From positions 186,001 to 250,000 of the forward strand of contig CBFFRP010000146.1 of NCBI GenBank assembly GCA_965644295.1: DNA of 64,000 nt. The letters are read 5' to 3'. Source of the DNA: Paraphysomonas bandaiensis. Its lineage: Eukaryota; Chrysophyceae. How positions within the stretch are numbered: the stretch's first letter is position 1; every line of letters begins with the position of its first letter. A program made the position numbers and the translations under genes. The notes beneath the pieces were generated by a model. It made no database searches and had not been told where the DNA came from. It was given only the letters and a program-made list of their open reading frames with translations. Positions 1 to 10,183 of the stretch are shown in pieces.

Positions 1-1983
1 CCACACACATATCCACACACATATCCACCATATCCACCATATCCACACACATATCCACCATATCCACACACATATCCACACACATATCCACCATATCCAC
101 CATATCCACACACATATCCACCATATCCACACACATATCCACACACATATCCACCATATCCACACACATATCCACACACATATCCACCATATCCACCATA
201 TCCACACACATATCCACCATATCCACACACATATCCACACAGTACACCATATCCACCATATCCACACACATATCCACCATATCCACACACATATCCACAC
301 ACATATCCACCATATCCACACACATATCCACACACATATCCACCATATCCACACACATATCCACACACATATCCACCATATCCACACACATATCCACCAT
401 ATCCACCATATCCACACACATATCCACACACATATCCACCATATCCACCATATCCACACACATATCCACCATATCCACACACATATCCACACACATATCC
501 ACCATATCCACCATATCCACACACATATCCACCATATCCACACACATATCCACACACATATCCACCATATCCACCATATCCACACACATATCCACCATAT
601 CCACACACATATCCACACACATATCCACCATATCCACCATATCCACACACATATCCACCATATCCACACACATATCCACACACATATCCACCATATCCAC
701 CATATCCACACACATATCCACCATATCCACACACATATCCACACACATATCCACCATATCCACACACATATCCACACACATATCCACCATATCCACCATA
801 TCCACACACATATCCACCATATCCACACACATATCCACACACATATCCACCATATCCACCATATCCACACACATATCCACCATATCCACACACATATCCA
901 CACACATATCCACCATATCCACACACATATCCACACAGTACACCATATCCACCATATCCACACACATATCCACCATATCCACACACATATCCACACACAT
1001 ATTCACCATATCCACCATATCCACACACATATCCACCATATCCACACACATATCCACACACATATCCACCATATCCACCATATCCACACACATATCCACC
1101 ATATCCACACACATATCCACACACATATCCACCATATCCACACACATATCCACACAGTACACCATATCCACCATATCCACACACATATCCACCATATCCA
1201 CACACATATCCACACACATATCCACCATATCCACACACATATCCACACACATATCCACCATATCCACCATATCCACACACATATCCACACAGTACACCAT
1301 ATCCACCATATCCACACACATATCCACCATATCCACACACATATCCACACACATATCCACCATATCCACACACATATCCACACACATATCCACCATATCC
1401 ACCATATCCACACACATATCCACCATATCCACACACATATCCACCATATCCACCATATCCACACACATATCCACACACATATCCACCATATCCACCATAT
1501 CCACACACATATCCACCATATCCACACACATATCCACACACATATCCACCATATCCACACACATATCCACACACATATCCACCATATCCACACACATATC
1601 CACCATATCCACACACATATCCACCATATCCACACACATATCCACACACATATCCACCATATCCACACACATATCCACACACATATCCACCATATCCACC
1701 ATATCCACACACATATCCACCATATCCACCATATCCACACACATATCCACCATATCCACACACATATCCACACACATATCCACCATATCCACACACATAT
1801 CCACACACATATCCACCATATCCACCATATCCACACACATATCCACCATATCCACACACATATCCACACAGTACACCATATCCACCATATCCACACACAT
1901 ATCCACACACATATCCACCATATCCACACACATATCCACACACATATCCACCATATCCACACACATATCCACACAGTACACCA
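1..1983. repeat. Satellite array of 9- and 12-bp units at the left end of the window
   Basis: The array is built from two units on the + strand, A = CCACACACATAT (12 bp) and B = CCACCATAT (9 bp). They are often ordered A-A-B-B-A-B, giving a 63-bp higher-order repeat, with stretches of A-A-B. An 18-bp variant, CCACACAGTACACCATAT, recurs with its AGTACA at about 241, 937, 1156, 1291 and 1870, and again at 1975 where the array stops. All units are multiples of three, so the minus strand reads open for about 970 bp as Trp/Ile/Cys/Val repeats. I regard that as a by-product, not a gene. The C-rich strand runs 5' to 3' inward, as at a chromosome end. A subtelomeric or telomere-associated satellite is an inference. 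Confidence 0.95.
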
Positions 1984-2266
1984 GCATACCGTCGAATACT
2001 TCTATCCGCTATATGTTCACAGTTCACCGGTATACGCAGAATACTGTGGTATACACTGGTGTATACTACGAATTGTAGTGCTGCTGTATTCATGCATATA
2101 TGACTCCGCTGCCCGTCAAATCGAGCGACTGCTGCGCGGTAATTCGCAGTGTGGACAGTGAGTCGAGGGAACCATTTAAGTTAAGTGGAATATAGTCTCT
2201 TATAGCTGTAATCATTAACCATAATTGTATTTCCATCAAGTAGACATCGAATTATAGTATCTACTC
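1984..2266. promoter_or_regulatory. Spacer between satellite and first gene; probable 5' region
   Basis: Non-repetitive sequence. It contains GTATAC-type palindromic stretches near 2030-2070 and a TGCTGCTGTATT stretch near 2080, similar to motifs upstream of other genes here. No ORF or RNA gene seen. Confidence 0.35.
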
Positions 2267-2503
2267 ATGAAAAAGTTACTATTATGTGTGGGTTTATCAG
2301 GGATTGTAGGCTACTTTGTGTACCTGAAGTATAGTCTTGGAAAGGCACATAACGCTAAACTAGAACTTGAGAAACAATTGGAAGAAATACAGAACGAACA
2401 GTGGAAAAAGAAGTTGTTTTGGATGAAAGTATCACTTGCAGGATGCGGAATAGCAGTTGTGACTTTTTACACGAGGAAATTAGTACGCTATATAGCAGCC
2501 TAG
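2267..2503 (+). CDS. Small two-helix membrane protein, unrecognised
   Basis: A 78-residue single-exon frame. Residues 1-20 form a hydrophobic helix (KKLLLCVGLSGIVGYFVYL), followed by a charged stretch of about 27 residues (KLELEKQLEEIQNEQWKKK) that should form a short amphipathic or coiled helix, then a second hydrophobic helix at about 50-67 and a basic C-terminus. This is a plausible hairpin membrane protein with the charged loop on one side. I do not recognise the family. The start is the first ATG after a stop-rich leader. It is the only candidate gene between the satellite and the MFS gene. Its short length means chance cannot be excluded, although the helix-charged loop-helix pattern is unlikely in random sequence. 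Confidence 0.55.
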   Translation: MKKLLLCVGLSGIVGYFVYLKYSLGKAHNAKLELEKQLEEIQNEQWKKKLFWMKVSLAGCGIAVVTFYTRKLVRYIAA

Positions 2504-3935
2504 GTTTCATCATTCATATACACTTGTAATAACATTATTTCTTCTATATCTACGTTCTTTGTCGATATCAAAAGTGGCCTACTTGTGCCTCGAAACCCGC
2601 TGTACTTTTTCTATTCAATGAGTTCTGAGTGCAGTATCTTGTATCTTATCTTCTATGCTCTAGAGTCTACAATTAACCCTAAGTTATAGATTTTGTGTCT
2701 GATGTAACAGCGAGAAATTATATGGTGTTCATTTATAGTATGGAGCTCAAAAGAGAGTAAAAGCCATTAGATATTACTTACTACATTTTTCATGACACAT
2801 AGTACGTATACGTGAGTTTGAAGCTCAAGCCCTCCAGTGGCAAAGAATAAAGAATTCCCCGCAGTAGATATAAGTTAAATACAAACGCGTGTGCTGTATT
2901 AGTGTATGATTAAATATCAAAACATTATTTATAGTAACCTAGCAAATAGTTCTATTCGTAATCTCAAGAACTCAAACAGGGCTAGGGAACAATATATTGC
3001 AATACCATTGTTAGATAGCATCTCACCAATAATATTGATGGAATTTTTAAACTAATCCAACAATACTATTGCAATATATTGCAATATATTAGTATCATTA
3101 TTCAACTGATGAGCGCATTCCATAGCAAGAACGATTCGGTTGTACACCACAGAATTTCATTCCAGAAATAATAATAGCAACGTGCAGTCGATTCATCAAA
3201 AAACTTTGAATATATCACTACAACTCGTCCATATATTATACATAAGAATACGGCCGTGATAGGTGCAAGAAATGTTACAACTATCGCCTTGTGTAGAAAT
3301 GCAAGGCGCTATACCGTCAAAATAATGTTGACAAAGTACTACATACGAATATCGTTAAAATTGATTGACATAGAATGCCTTGGTAGCCCCAGTATCTTAG
3401 AACCATTGCGTCATAGGACACCCCGATTGCATTAAGCGTACATTGATGGAGAGATATTATTACAAGGAAATCTACAAGGACAGCACATGTAGAACATAAT
3501 AGTGTCTGTGACGATTAGTTTAGAACAACCCGGTTAAGTGATATCCGGCCTGTCATGGCTACTGGATTGCATGCAATCCATGCATATAAGGCACACTGCT
3601 GTACTGAATATCAGTCTAATCCCTCAAACAAAACCCATGAATTTCTACCCTACAATATCAAGGTTTTAGAATACGGAGTAGGAATACGTAAAAATCTCAT
3701 AAAAGTTCTGTTTTTTTACCAAAAACACGAAATATTGTGAACCGTTGAGGGTGTATGAGTGGTGTATGATGCATGCATACATCAGTGCGATTCGAATAGC
3801 AGCCAATGCACTGCAGATATGAAAGTTACATAGATTCTTTAGACTGCTATCCACCAACTTGTGTAAGGTTTCAGTCGACACTGTCTGAAATATTTGTTTT
3901 GAAGTAAAGCAAAGTTCAACTCGTTTTATTGGAAT
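2504..3935. other. Intergenic, no gene supported
   Basis: AT-rich sequence with frequent stops. Short frames around 3555-3881 show no protein-like composition, no splice-consistent extension and no family match. An imperfect inverted repeat is listed separately. Confidence 0.5.
2991..3080. repeat. Imperfect inverted repeat, 22-bp arms
   Basis: Arms 2991-3012 and 3059-3080 are complementary at 20 of 22 positions, separated by 46 bp. Both arms contain ATTGCAATATATT-like sequence. A related stretch (CAATACTACTGCAATATA) occurs near 5760-5785. This could be a small MITE-like remnant or just AT-rich secondary structure. Confidence 0.5.
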
Positions 3936-5560
3936 ATGCAGGGCACAAGGACTGATAGGGATGGATTTCCTGTTTTTCTGATGGTCATATTGGCAACAGC
4001 TGTTCTGTCCTCAGCTATTGCTTTGACTGGTCTGTTTCCATATGTCGGGTTTATGGTTATTGATATCGGAGCTGCAAAGAGTACAGATGACGCTGGATAT
4101 TACTCTGGCACTTTGGCGTCTGCTATGATGTTTGGTCGCTTTTTCAGTAGCTTCTGGTGGGGACAGTTTGTAAGTAAAATACGAAACACAAGCTTATGAA
4201 GTGGTTTGAAAATAACTAGATCGTTTTATATAGGCAGATAGTTATGGAAGAAAGCCTGCACTCATGATTGGATGTGTTACTGTAGCAGCAATGAGCATTT
4301 TGTTCGGGTTATCAACTAATATTGAAATGGCACTTGTTGCTCGATTATTTCTTGGGCTCTTCAACCCAGTAAGTATTGTTGCTAATCATAATAGTAAATT
4401 TTGTTTTTTAAATGTTAAAATTATAGATATGGAGCACCGCCAAAACTCTTGTTAGTGAGCTGTGCTCTAGAGAGCATGAAGCGAGGGCGATGGGCCTCAC
4501 CGCTGGCTGTTGGTCACTTGGAATGGTGTTCGGTCCTATGTTGGGGGGACTGTTGGCTAACCCTGTGAAACTTTACCCTGGCACATTTGGGGGCATTGGA
4601 ATATTCGAAGAGTTCCCTTATCTCCTGCCTAATCTTGTCACAGCTGGAATGGGTATCGCGGCTTGCGGACTGGTGTATGTTTTTTTGCCGGAAACTCTAT
4701 ACGAACACGTCTCTGGGGATGGCCACATGTCCGAAGGCGCTAAGCCTACCCAGCGTGGTGCTACTATCGTGGAGCTTTTGAACACTCCTGGCGTAACTCC
4801 TGCTCTCACTGCTTATTTCGTGCTATGCTTTATCGACCTGTCGTTCAACGAAATCGTCCCATTATGGGCTATATCGTCACAAGTTGTGGGTGGTTTGTCA
4901 ATGGAACAAAAGAGTATTGGGTTTCTTATGACATTCACTGGGTGTTTATTGGTTGTTTATACTTTTGTACTCTATCCCCTAATTGTAGAGTGGCTCGGAA
5001 GGGTCTACAGCTACCGCATTGGTCAGGTCGTGTTCATACCGTTCTGCCTCAGCATCACATTGCTGAGTCACATGTCACTAGACTCGCCTTTTATGTTTCC
5101 TTTGCTTGTGATATTTTTTGCTGTGGCGAAAGCGTGCTGCTCCCTTGGTAACTCGTCCCTAGGACTTATTATCAACCGGAGTGTTGCAAAAGAGAAACGT
5201 GCCTCAATAAATGGACTCAGTATGGGTGTCGGGAGCGCCAGTAAGGCTATAGGACCCATGGTGTCCGCATATATTTTCGCATGGTCTATAAGCGGAAATG
5301 ATCTTTCTTTTCCGTTTGACTATCACCTGATTTATATAATACTAGCGGGACTAGCAGTGGTATGCGTCTCTTTACCGTTGGTGTACAAAGAAACTGATCA
5401 CACAGCTCCAGAACCTCTAACTGGGAGTTCAGAAGAACGTGATGAGGTTGAAATGAAAATAGGAAATGATGTGGACGCAGATAGTGCACCACTGTTGCGT
5501 AGTGATGGTTACAGTACTTCCGCATCAGATAAGCTTTCATCGAAGTATGGAGCAGTATGA
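3936..5560 (+). CDS. Major facilitator transporter, ZIFL-like
   Basis: Spliced from three exons, 3936-4169, 4234-4368 and 4427-5560, giving 500 residues. The introns are 64 and 58 nt, GT...AG, both in phase 0. The junction of exons 1 and 2 rebuilds the classic MFS motif A (GQFADSYGRKPALMIG), and exon 3 begins in the STAKTLVSEL segment after TM4, so the splicing is secure. The predicted 12 helices are split by a loop after TM6. The C-terminus is hydrophilic and acidic. The closest family by eye is the zinc-induced-facilitator-like (ZIFL) group of plants, fungi and protists, drug:H+ antiporter-type carriers at vacuolar or plasma membranes. Substrate cannot be read from sequence. Confidence 0.9.
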
Positions 5561-6675
5561 TGATGACAATATTTTGGGCATATTGTTTCGAGTGTGCATC
5601 CAGTGTTACGAATATTTTATTTTGTTAGAGTTGTTGAAATAAGTATAGTGTTTTACAATGTTACAATATTATATGCTTGATGTTGCTACAATAAAGAACA
5701 GCAGGCATGTATTTACTAACAATAGAGTTAGTAAACTTTCTATAGCTGTCCACCAATACACCAATACTACTGCAATATACTTCCATCAATACTCAGCAAG
5801 TAGTCAGGGCCTGGTAACTATTAGGATTCAGCTTAATGCATGACAGTATCAGTGAGTTATAATGTTCAATGCAATATATCATGAACTGAATTAGAGAGAG
5901 TATCTCTTGAAGATACATGATCGTCATCATACTGATACTTACTAACAACGTACGGACATACGTACTTATACTCTATAACACTAAAAAGCATTTCACTAAA
6001 TTAGTTAATTGAAGGAGCACCATATTATCTACTATGAGTAGTGCTATCTACTTCATGAAAGTGCCCTGCGATGCCCTTGTGCCTAGCGCACGTCGTTATG
6101 AGGAGAGTGTTCCCCAGCTCTCATGCTTACAGCTTTTCAATCAGTATATTGATAACAAAAAAGCCTTTAAAACGAGGCAGCAACTTTAAAAGTTGGAAGT
6201 GGTGCGCGGCTAAGGATGTAGGGTGTAGTCTCTAGACTGTCGCCGTGTATTTTTGTTTCTTGATACTAACGATTTTTACAACACGATTTAGGATATTACA
6301 AGATTAAAATGTGTCTACACTATTACTGGAACTTCCTTTTGAGCAGAACGACAAAAAATGGTTCTCCAGTCCTGTCGTCTACCATACAACATACTAATAC
6401 AAAAATGAATAATATTTGGTTGACTGATAATATTATACTGAACAAAATGGATCAATTTCAGTAAAGAAAAATATGTACTAAATATCAAACTTGATTTAAA
6501 ATATAAAAAGCTACACTTACATAACAACAAATCGTGAGGAACAGTAATTACATTTTCTATACTGACTCCAGGATACTGGAGGCACATAACTAATAGACGA
6601 CTCAAGTTGCAGTGATAGCACAAATGAAAAATATAAACTAGAAAATTAGAAAGCGACCAAAACCATGGTAGGTAC
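5561..6675. other. Intergenic between convergent genes
   Basis: Contains the 3' regions of the MFS gene and, on the other strand, of the TMEM97-like gene. No supported gene. Frames at 5658-5843 and 6315-6764 are stop-bounded chance frames; the latter overlaps the TMEM97-like 3' region. Confidence 0.5.
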
Positions 6676-7404
6676 TTAATTTCGATGGCGATATCGCTCA
6701 CGGCGCGAGCTTCGGTGTCGACTAGGAACACTTGCACAATCGTTTTCTGATGATTGCGATTCAATGTCTCCCAATGGCGGATTATGAGTTGTCACTACAG
6801 CTGGCGAACTGTTGTATACCACAGCAGTTGACCGCGACTCGCTCATATCGGAACTGAGCTTTCTGGAATGGGAGCTGTCGGTCATTGCCATATGATAGGA
6901 ATGATCTGATGAATTATACGAACTTGAACCGGGGAGTTGAAATGGATCATTGACAGCTACCATAAAGATTACCAAAAATAAAGGAAGTATAATGAAAGGG
7001 GTGTACACAAGTACTAAGGAAATATTAATGGAATGATCAGCACCGATTTGGGAGATTATTGTTGTCAGAATATGCATCATTTCAGTCGCCTCGTGCGTCC
7101 CAAAAACAATACATGGTTTAATTATCCAATTTTTCTTGAAAACAAACCCATATATGGCCACCAAACAGAACGGTGCATGAATGATTAACTTAATCCACGC
7201 ATAAATCTCCATCCACTTATCAGATTCTTCAAGAAAATCATAATACTGTTGTCCGATATACTTCCCTTCTCGTTCCGCATCGTATCCCAGTGGTCTGAGA
7301 ACAACGAGTGATGAGATGACTGAAAAAGGAAGCAATAGAATAAAATATAAAAGAAAAATTACTCTAGCAGCATATTTATCGGATGTATTACACCAACTGC
7401 TCAT
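6676..7404 (-). CDS. TMEM97 / sigma-2 receptor-like EXPERA-domain protein
   Basis: 242 residues, single exon. Four predicted membrane helices fill residues about 14-36, 66-88, 99-118 and 128-149. The pattern WIKLIIHAPFCLVAIYGFVF followed by SLVLVYTPFIILPLFLVIFM matches helices 2 and 4 of TMEM97, including the VYxPFxxxP signature. In animals TMEM97 sits in ER and endolysosomal membranes and binds sterols. EXPERA proteins include sterol isomerase (EBP), but no isomerase activity is implied here. Unusually, after helix 4 there is a Ser-rich, probably disordered tail of about 90 residues ending in an Arg-rich cluster (RHRSSRRERYRHRN); animal TMEM97 ends soon after helix 4. It is divergent with the sulfotransferase gene, about 240 bp away. 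Confidence 0.85.
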   Translation of the reverse strand: MSSWCNTSDKYAARVIFLLYFILLLPFSVISSLVVLRPLGYDAEREGKYIGQQYYDFLEESDKWMEIYAWIKLIIHAPFCLVAIYGFVFKKNWIIKPCIVFGTHEATEMMHILTTIISQIGADHSINISLVLVYTPFIILPLFLVIFMVAVNDPFQLPGSSSYNSSDHSYHMAMTDSSHSRKLSSDMSESRSTAVVYNSSPAVVTTHNPPLGDIESQSSENDCASVPSRHRSSRRERYRHRN

Positions 7405-7643
7405 TGCTTGATAGTAGGATACACACTATATGGAGGAGTGCAGCTGTTCTGCTCTATACGATCAATAGACACTGTATGTATATCAATACATACTGATACA
7501 CAATCAAATCAATAGTGGATGTCCAGGTAATTGTAAGGGATGCTGGGATGATACTGGGATAGCATATCCATATATGTATACTGCACACTCAACTCACCGG
7601 CTCCCTTCATATCACACCACACCGAAATTGGATCGAACTTGTC
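7405..7643. promoter_or_regulatory. Divergent 5' region, TMEM97-like / sulfotransferase
   Basis: 239 bp between oppositely oriented start codons. It contains GCAGCTGTTCTGC near 7440 and repeated TGTAT/ATACATA stretches. It should hold both promoters if the longer sulfotransferase start is used. No TATA assignment is made. Confidence 0.45.
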
Positions 7644-8762
7644 ATGAATGTATGTATGTATATATCGTACGCACTTATTGAATTCGATTGCGAAAATGAT
7701 GAACATGATGTTTATCCGGAAGTTCCGTACTGTGAAAATCAGGGTATTATTGACCTCAAAAAGTCCCGATATTTAGATGTGAAAATCTGTCACATAACAT
7801 CCGGTCACTCTATACACCGAAAGTATCAGTATCAATGCGTAGCGCTGAAAACACTGTGGACAAAATCGGTCCATATCCTCATGACTCCCTTCATATTTAT
7901 ATATGTGATATTAATTCAGCTGCAGAGTGCATTTGCTCTCTATGCAAGAGCACCGTTACCTATACTGATGCCTCATTTTCATAAGGCTGGAGGCACAAGT
8001 ATGTGTAACCTGTTTCATTCCACGGGTCTCATCACGAAGAAGACAAACAACTGTAACTGCATGTCTTTAGGCCATCTAATTAAGAATATCTCCCTTACAA
8101 GATGTCCCTTGTCCTGCGCTATTTACCGTGTAGCTAAGCCGAATTCTGCCGCTTGTATGATAGAGAGAGGTAGTGAATGGCCTCCTCCTAAAGTATTCCA
8201 CTCTATTGTTGCCAACTTTACAGGTAGTATAGTTACGATTCTTAGGGATCCATGGCGCAGATTTCAGTCTAATTTTGAGAAAGATTACGCAATATGTTCG
8301 AGACGTGGCAACTGTAAACCATTCGATATATATACGTTTGCGACACCCCGTTTTCCGTCATTTTTCCACAATACGACCTATAATTTGCCTAACTTTTACG
8401 TACGTATGCTAAATGGTATGGCGTACAGCGGAGGCGTACATAGTATAACACTGACTCGCTACCACTTGGAAGCAGCCAAGGCTGTACTACGGAAGTTTAC
8501 AGCAGTAGTTTTCGTAGAGCAAAATGCGGAACAACGCAAGCAAGTGCTGAGGTATATTACTGGTTCTAGCTTTGATATAGGTCAATCCACAAATAATCCT
8601 TACAGTGAATTTGTTCAAAAGGACCTTGACCCACCTCCATCGTTACACTTCAAGAGTATATTTGACAGAACAAATGGATTAGATATTGAGTTGTATAGAT
8701 GGGCATTCAATTGGTTTACAAGTGAAACTTTTTTGCGCTCTATTACAGCTGAAATCGAATAA
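7644..8762 (+). CDS. Golgi-type sulfotransferase-like protein (type II membrane)
   Basis: 372 residues from the first ATG. An alternative in-frame ATG at 7881 gives 293 residues beginning directly at the signal-anchor helix (MTPFIFIYVILIQLQSAFAL), the usual type II Golgi layout, so the true start is open. After the helix comes PHFHKAGGTSMCNLF (residues about 110-124), the 5'-phosphosulfate-binding loop, and later VTILRDPWRRFQSNF (about 197-211), the 3'-phosphate-binding motif with the conserved Arg. These are the two PAPS-binding signatures of the sulfotransferase fold. Several Cys pairs fit a lumenal, disulfide-bonded domain. The likely role is transfer of sulfate from PAPS to a glycan in the Golgi. 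The acceptor is unknown. Confidence 0.8.
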   Translation: MNVCMYISYALIEFDCENDEHDVYPEVPYCENQGIIDLKKSRYLDVKICHITSGHSIHRKYQYQCVALKTLWTKSVHILMTPFIFIYVILIQLQSAFALYARAPLPILMPHFHKAGGTSMCNLFHSTGLITKKTNNCNCMSLGHLIKNISLTRCPLSCAIYRVAKPNSAACMIERGSEWPPPKVFHSIVANFTGSIVTILRDPWRRFQSNFEKDYAICSRRGNCKPFDIYTFATPRFPSFFHNTTYNLPNFYVRMLNGMAYSGGVHSITLTRYHLEAAKAVLRKFTAVVFVEQNAEQRKQVLRYITGSSFDIGQSTNNPYSEFVQKDLDPPPSLHFKSIFDRTNGLDIELYRWAFNWFTSETFLRSITAEIE

Positions 8763-10183
8763 ATTTTCCCCATAAATTTGATGGAGTCACAAAAGTAATA
8801 GACGGCCACAAGTAATTAACAATGTCATTCCAGTAAATCAGGGTGAAAGCTATAAGTGCTATTTACCAAATAATAGATAATATACCTAGATGTTTATACG
8901 AATGATACTTATTCTCACGAATACTTATTACTGTGATTAAATAAAAATTCATGGGATGTGTAAGTCTGTATGTCTGTGTTTTTTTTTGGAGCTCATATTA
9001 GCATGTGCGCATGTGCATGAGAAAATTAACAATTAACAGTCTAAACTGTCACTTTATACTACTTCTAAAGATAAAACTGTACCACTTATTATTCTATACT
9101 GACTTTAGAATTATTTGTAGTTCTTGGCATATGTAGATACGTAGATACTATCTGCCACAGACGGTCCTAGAGTAGAGAGTGATGACAACTAGCGTAGAAT
9201 GATTTGGTAGTATGAGGTTTAGTATGGTTAGAATATTTACTGTAGCAACGATTATTAAGAACACTTCATCATCTACAAGTAGATGTGAATAATTCCCACA
9301 TTACCCCGGAGTTCTCTACAATTTTTGCGGTATAATGCCATAAACATATGCATACAGCAGACTATAAACCTCTGTACGGCCCGCACAAACATCAATAACT
9401 CCTAATGCAGTTAATGGAATCCCAATAACAGAGGAATGCATTCTAATTTCTCATTTTTAAATATAAGCACCAGTAGTGGCATTCATGGCAGGAATTCAGT
9501 CCAGATATGGATTCCAGCCGCTGTTATACTAACTTCATTCCTGTAAAGTGTCCCAGCGGGTCGCCCACCTCTCCAGTGCTGAGAGAAACTAAATTCATTT
9601 GTTATCGTTCATGTTGAATACTGTACTTGTATCCAGCAGTTCATCTACAATCATTGCAGTCATAGGAGTAAAGCACTGCACTAAACAGCAGTCCAATATA
9701 GAGGCCTATACATATCTACTCTACCTGCTGCATATACAGTATCTATCATGCGGATGCAGCCATATCCATACCATATTCTCACATATGTCTGATGCAGTTT
9801 ATCTAGATTGTGAAAAGCATATAATCCCATATATTTATGACAGAAACACTTAAAACCCCAGTATTTTCGATAAATTGGATATATACTGAGGATACATACT
9901 CGGCCTGTATACTTACAGTACAGCAGTATACAGCAGTATAATGGTAGAGTACACACATCTGCTCATAGACGAGACCAACCCCGTGTCGGCAGTCAGCATC
10001 TTATTTTTCGGTAATTAATTGAAGTAAAAATAGTCTATATTACTTACATACAATTACGGCTATAATACACATAATTGTTGTCTCAATATTAGAGGCATAT
10101 GTGAACAAAAATATACACAGGATGCCGATACGCCAACCTACTTACAAAGATATAAGAAGATCAATATAACTGTGCATTAAACC
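8763..10183. other. Intergenic, 3' region of sulfotransferase and 5' region of ankyrin gene
   Basis: No supported gene. Close to the ankyrin gene (about 9915-9945) lies a double TACAGCAGTATACAGCAGTA stretch, matching the promoter-associated motif described in the findings. Frames at 9599-9956 are chance frames on opposite strands. Confidence 0.45.

Noticed and set aside
1003-1974. 323-codon Trp/Ile/Cys/Val-rich frame on the minus strand
   Set aside because: It exists only because the satellite units are multiples of three. It has no ATG at its start, no other composition and no conserved domain.
6315-6764. 149-codon minus-strand frame overlapping the TMEM97-like 3' end
   Set aside because: No domain. 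It lies in the 3' region in another frame, and the TMEM97-like frame already has a natural stop.
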